Shown here: one piece after another, positions 23,195 through 25,150 of the stretch
Layout: every line of letters starts with the position of its first letter
Numbering within the stretch: position 1 is the stretch's first letter
Assembly (NCBI GenBank): GCA_015492355.1
Contig: WGFF01000222.1
Coordinates: 1 to 25,150 of the forward strand
Direction of reading: 5' to 3'
Origin: Deltaproteobacteria bacterium
GTDB taxonomy: Bacteria > Desulfobacterota > GWC2-55-46 > S146-73
DNA length: 25,150 nt
Translations under genes and position numbers: made by a program
Notes under the pieces: generated by a model
Database searches by the model: none
What the model saw: only the letters and a program-made list of their open reading frames with translations
Told to the model about the DNA's origin: nothing

Positions 23195-25150
23195 ATGAAC
23201 ATACCAAAGTGGCAGAAGATACGTTACGGGCTTATAGGGTTATCCTGTGTACTCTTCTTTGCTCCACTTTCTTTTATACCTGGTCTATTCGGTAGCAGGG
23301 ATTTCTGCGGCATTCTGTGTATGAGGCGCTTTTATCTTTATTGGCCCGGTATGAGTGTAGAGGACCTCACCTTTCAGGTGATGGTATCCATAGGCGGTGT
23401 AATACTACTCTGTGTGATACTGGTTGTAACATTCCTTTTTGGACGCCTGTGGTGCGGGTATGTCTGTCCTGTAGGAGGTTTCCCTGAACTTGTGAGCCGT
23501 ATGCTCGGTGAAAGGATAAAGATAGATTACCGTGTGCTTCCGCAGGCTCCCATCAGGTACGGTTATCTCGGCTTTTATCTTGTAACGATGCCAGTGCTCG
23601 GGATAAGCGCATGCACACTGTGTAACTTTATTGTCCTTCCGCGTATTTTCGATGCATTAAGTGGGGGGAGGGAAGGTATCATGTATCTACTTACCTCTGT
23701 AGGTCTTACAAACCTTGCCCTTGTATTTCTTCTTGGTTTCTTTGCACACAAGGGAAGGGCATACTGTTCGTTTCTGTGTCCCATCGGTGCAATAGATGGC
23801 ATCGTTAACAGGATAGGCGCATCTTTCGGTTTTACAAGACGTATCCGTGTTTCCATGAGTAGATGCAATGGATGCGGAGTATGTGCAATCACCTGTATGT
23901 GTGGAGCGATAAGTATCCACAGAGACAAGGCTGTGGTGGATCAACTCTCGTGCATGTCCTGTCATGAATGTGTGGATGTGTGTGCTGCAGATGCAATAGA
24001 ATATCTTGTAATACCACCGGCTGGAAGAACACAGAGATCCCCCCGCTGTAGGGAGATAGAACCTGTATGGACAGGTGTATATAGCAAAACAGGCATAAAC
24101 GTAAAAAGGATATTCCTCATGTCCCTGACAGCAGTGGTTATTGCCTTCATATTCGTTACCCAGGTCTATGCAGGGAAGAGGAGAACCGATCCAGAAGGAT
24201 GCCTTACATGCCATGCTATCAAGGGGCTTCAATATATAGATAATAACGGACTTTTAAGAGATGCCACCATAGATGAATCCCACTACTATTCATCCATACA
24301 CGGAGGCATTCCTTGCAGGGATTGTCATGCCGGGATTGAACGCTTTCCCCATGATGCCAAAAAGGGAGGGGTGGATTGTGCGAACCGATGCCACATAAAC
24401 GAACCATCGAGCAACGCAAGATATTCACACAAGGATATAGTGGATGAATTCAAGGATTCCGTACACGGTAATGGTGCTACCAGCGGGTTTACCGGTAGAA
24501 ATCGCCTTGATGAGACCGTTTCACTTCTTCCATCATGTCGTAGATGTCACAGTAATACCCTGTATGTGGATGATAAGAGAATAGATGAGTTCAAAGAGGT
24601 TTTTAAAGACTGCGAGCGTGAATGTGGCAGATGCCACAGGGGAAGGGCATGGCGTTCACAATCGGCAGGACATATTATCAGAAGGCTTCTCGGTGCAAGA
24701 CGGACAAAGAAGGAAGAGATAGCACTATGTAACGGATGTCATGGCGATGTGGAGATGATGAAGGAGGTGGAACTCGAGGATAAAAAGACGGGAAAGAAAA
24801 AGAGAGCCGATGAGAGGTTTATCATGGCTGGTACAAGTTACTTACTTACCCTCCACGGGAGGCTCCTTGAAAGGAATAACCAGTACGGTACATCCTGTAT
24901 GGACTGTCACGCACCACAGGATTACAGGCACAGAATACTCCGCTCAGACAATCCCCTTTCATCGACCCACATAAAAAATCTCCCACACACCTGTGGTAGC
25001 GTATGTCATGACTATGCGGACATACCCCTCAACACCGCTTTTTTAACTACTGATATGCACCCACTGGATCTCACCCCCCTTGATACGAAGGATATATTTA
25101 GAGCCATGTGGAGAGAACCATCAGGATGGTTTGTATCTGTACTTATACTC
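23195..25150 (+). CDS. NapH-type polyferredoxin fused to a multihaem cytochrome domain, partial (3' end cut)
   Basis: The frame runs off the right edge after 652 codons. Residues ~10-215 form a NapH/MauN-like membrane part with CGYVCPVG (87-93) and CSFLCPIG (191-197). Two 4Fe-4S sites follow: CNGCGVCAITC (C224-C234) and CMSCHECVDVC (C253-C263). A helix (~307-326) then takes the chain to the periplasm. Eight haem sites follow: CLTCH (336), CRDCH (374), CANRCH (395, three-residue spacer), CRRCH (448), CGRCH (477), CNGCH (512), CMDCH (568) and CGSVCH (600, three-residue spacer). A new hydrophobic helix begins at ~644, so a further membrane domain, perhaps a cytochrome b, is expected outside the window. 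The design resembles quinol dehydrogenases such as NapH-NapC/CbcL-type proteins. It starts 3 bp after the hexahaem gene. Confidence 0.88.
   Translation, partial: MNIPKWQKIRYGLIGLSCVLFFAPLSFIPGLFGSRDFCGILCMRRFYLYWPGMSVEDLTFQVMVSIGGVILLCVILVVTFLFGRLWCGYVCPVGGFPELVSRMLGERIKIDYRVLPQAPIRYGYLGFYLVTMPVLGISACTLCNFIVLPRIFDALSGGREGIMYLLTSVGLTNLALVFLLGFFAHKGRAYCSFLCPIGAIDGIVNRIGASFGFTRRIRVSMSRCNGCGVCAITCMCGAISIHRDKAVVDQLSCMSCHECVDVCAADAIEYLVIPPAGRTQRSPRCREIEPVWTGVYSKTGINVKRIFLMSLTAVVIAFIFVTQVYAGKRRTDPEGCLTCHAIKGLQYIDNNGLLRDATIDESHYYSSIHGGIPCRDCHAGIERFPHDAKKGGVDCANRCHINEPSSNARYSHKDIVDEFKDSVHGNGATSGFTGRNRLDETVSLLPSCRRCHSNTLYVDDKRIDEFKEVFKDCERECGRCHRGRAWRSQSAGHIIRRLLGARRTKKEEIALCNGCHGDVEMMKEVELEDKKTGKKKRADERFIMAGTSYLLTLHGRLLERNNQYGTSCMDCHAPQDYRHRILRSDNPLSSTHIKNLPHTCGSVCHDYADIPLNTAFLTTDMHPLDLTPLDTKDIFRAMWREPSGWFVSVLIL

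Noticed and set aside
23951..23965. CMSCH in the NapH-like protein as a haem site
   Set aside because: It is part of the ferredoxin pattern CMSCHECVDVC on the cytoplasmic side, where haem c is not attached.

Overview
The window suggests a Gram-negative bacterium with a very cytochrome-rich, respiratory or chemolithotrophic electron-transport system. A Nitrospirota-like lineage is my best guess. It rests on the bd-like oxidase sitting beside c-type cytochromes and an NxrC-like haem protein, on the NPC/HPC-repeat cytochrome, and on heavy AGG/AGA/ATA codon use across all genes. No rRNA, ribosomal-protein or other taxonomic marker is present, so this is inference. All genes are on the + strand. 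I see no tRNA, rRNA, IS element, integrase or CRISPR array. I count about 45 CxxCH/CxnCH haem-binding motifs in 25 kb.

Layout. (1) 1-6383: the tail of an upstream gene, then a terminal-oxidase module: a CydA-like bd-type oxidase with no CydB, a membrane-anchored dihaem cytochrome c, a membrane-bound monohaem cytochrome c, and a dihaem cytochrome c fused to an ethylbenzene-dehydrogenase/NxrC-type haem-b domain. (2) 6486-9356: a USP-USP-PCP_red fusion, a small protein with an ECGHVGAGN motif, and an outer-membrane porin, with overlapping ends. (3) 9548-11196: a cytochrome with a Cys-rich HPC-repeat tail, overlapping a pentahaem c554-like cytochrome. (4) 11446-14499: a small Cys protein, a DsbD/CcdA-type thiol transporter, a TlpA-like thioredoxin, an ECF sigma factor and its ZAS-type anti-sigma factor, closed by a strong terminator. 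(5) 14644-15623: two small secreted Cys/His-rich proteins, each with its own predicted promoter. (6) 15711-25150 (open end): a second ECGHVGAGN protein, a large multihaem cytochrome with a CFI-box C-terminus, a terminator, a 75-aa Cys-rich membrane protein, an outer-membrane beta-barrel, a heptahaem cytochrome, an octahaem lipoprotein-like cytochrome, a hexahaem cytochrome and a NapH/polyferredoxin-multihaem fusion that runs off the window.

How the parts may work together. Region 6 has the components expected of an electron conduit from the quinone pool (NapH-multihaem fusion) through periplasmic multihaem cytochromes to a porin and a possible surface lipoprotein cytochrome. Region 1 is a cytochrome c-linked terminal oxidase branch. 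Region 4 supplies thiol-reducing power for haem ligation or periplasmic disulfide control, under an ECF sigma factor. The physiological direction (metal or other extracellular donor oxidation versus extracellular reduction) cannot be decided from the sequence. Several intergenic leaders carry hairpins and a shared sequence motif that may be cis-regulatory RNA.
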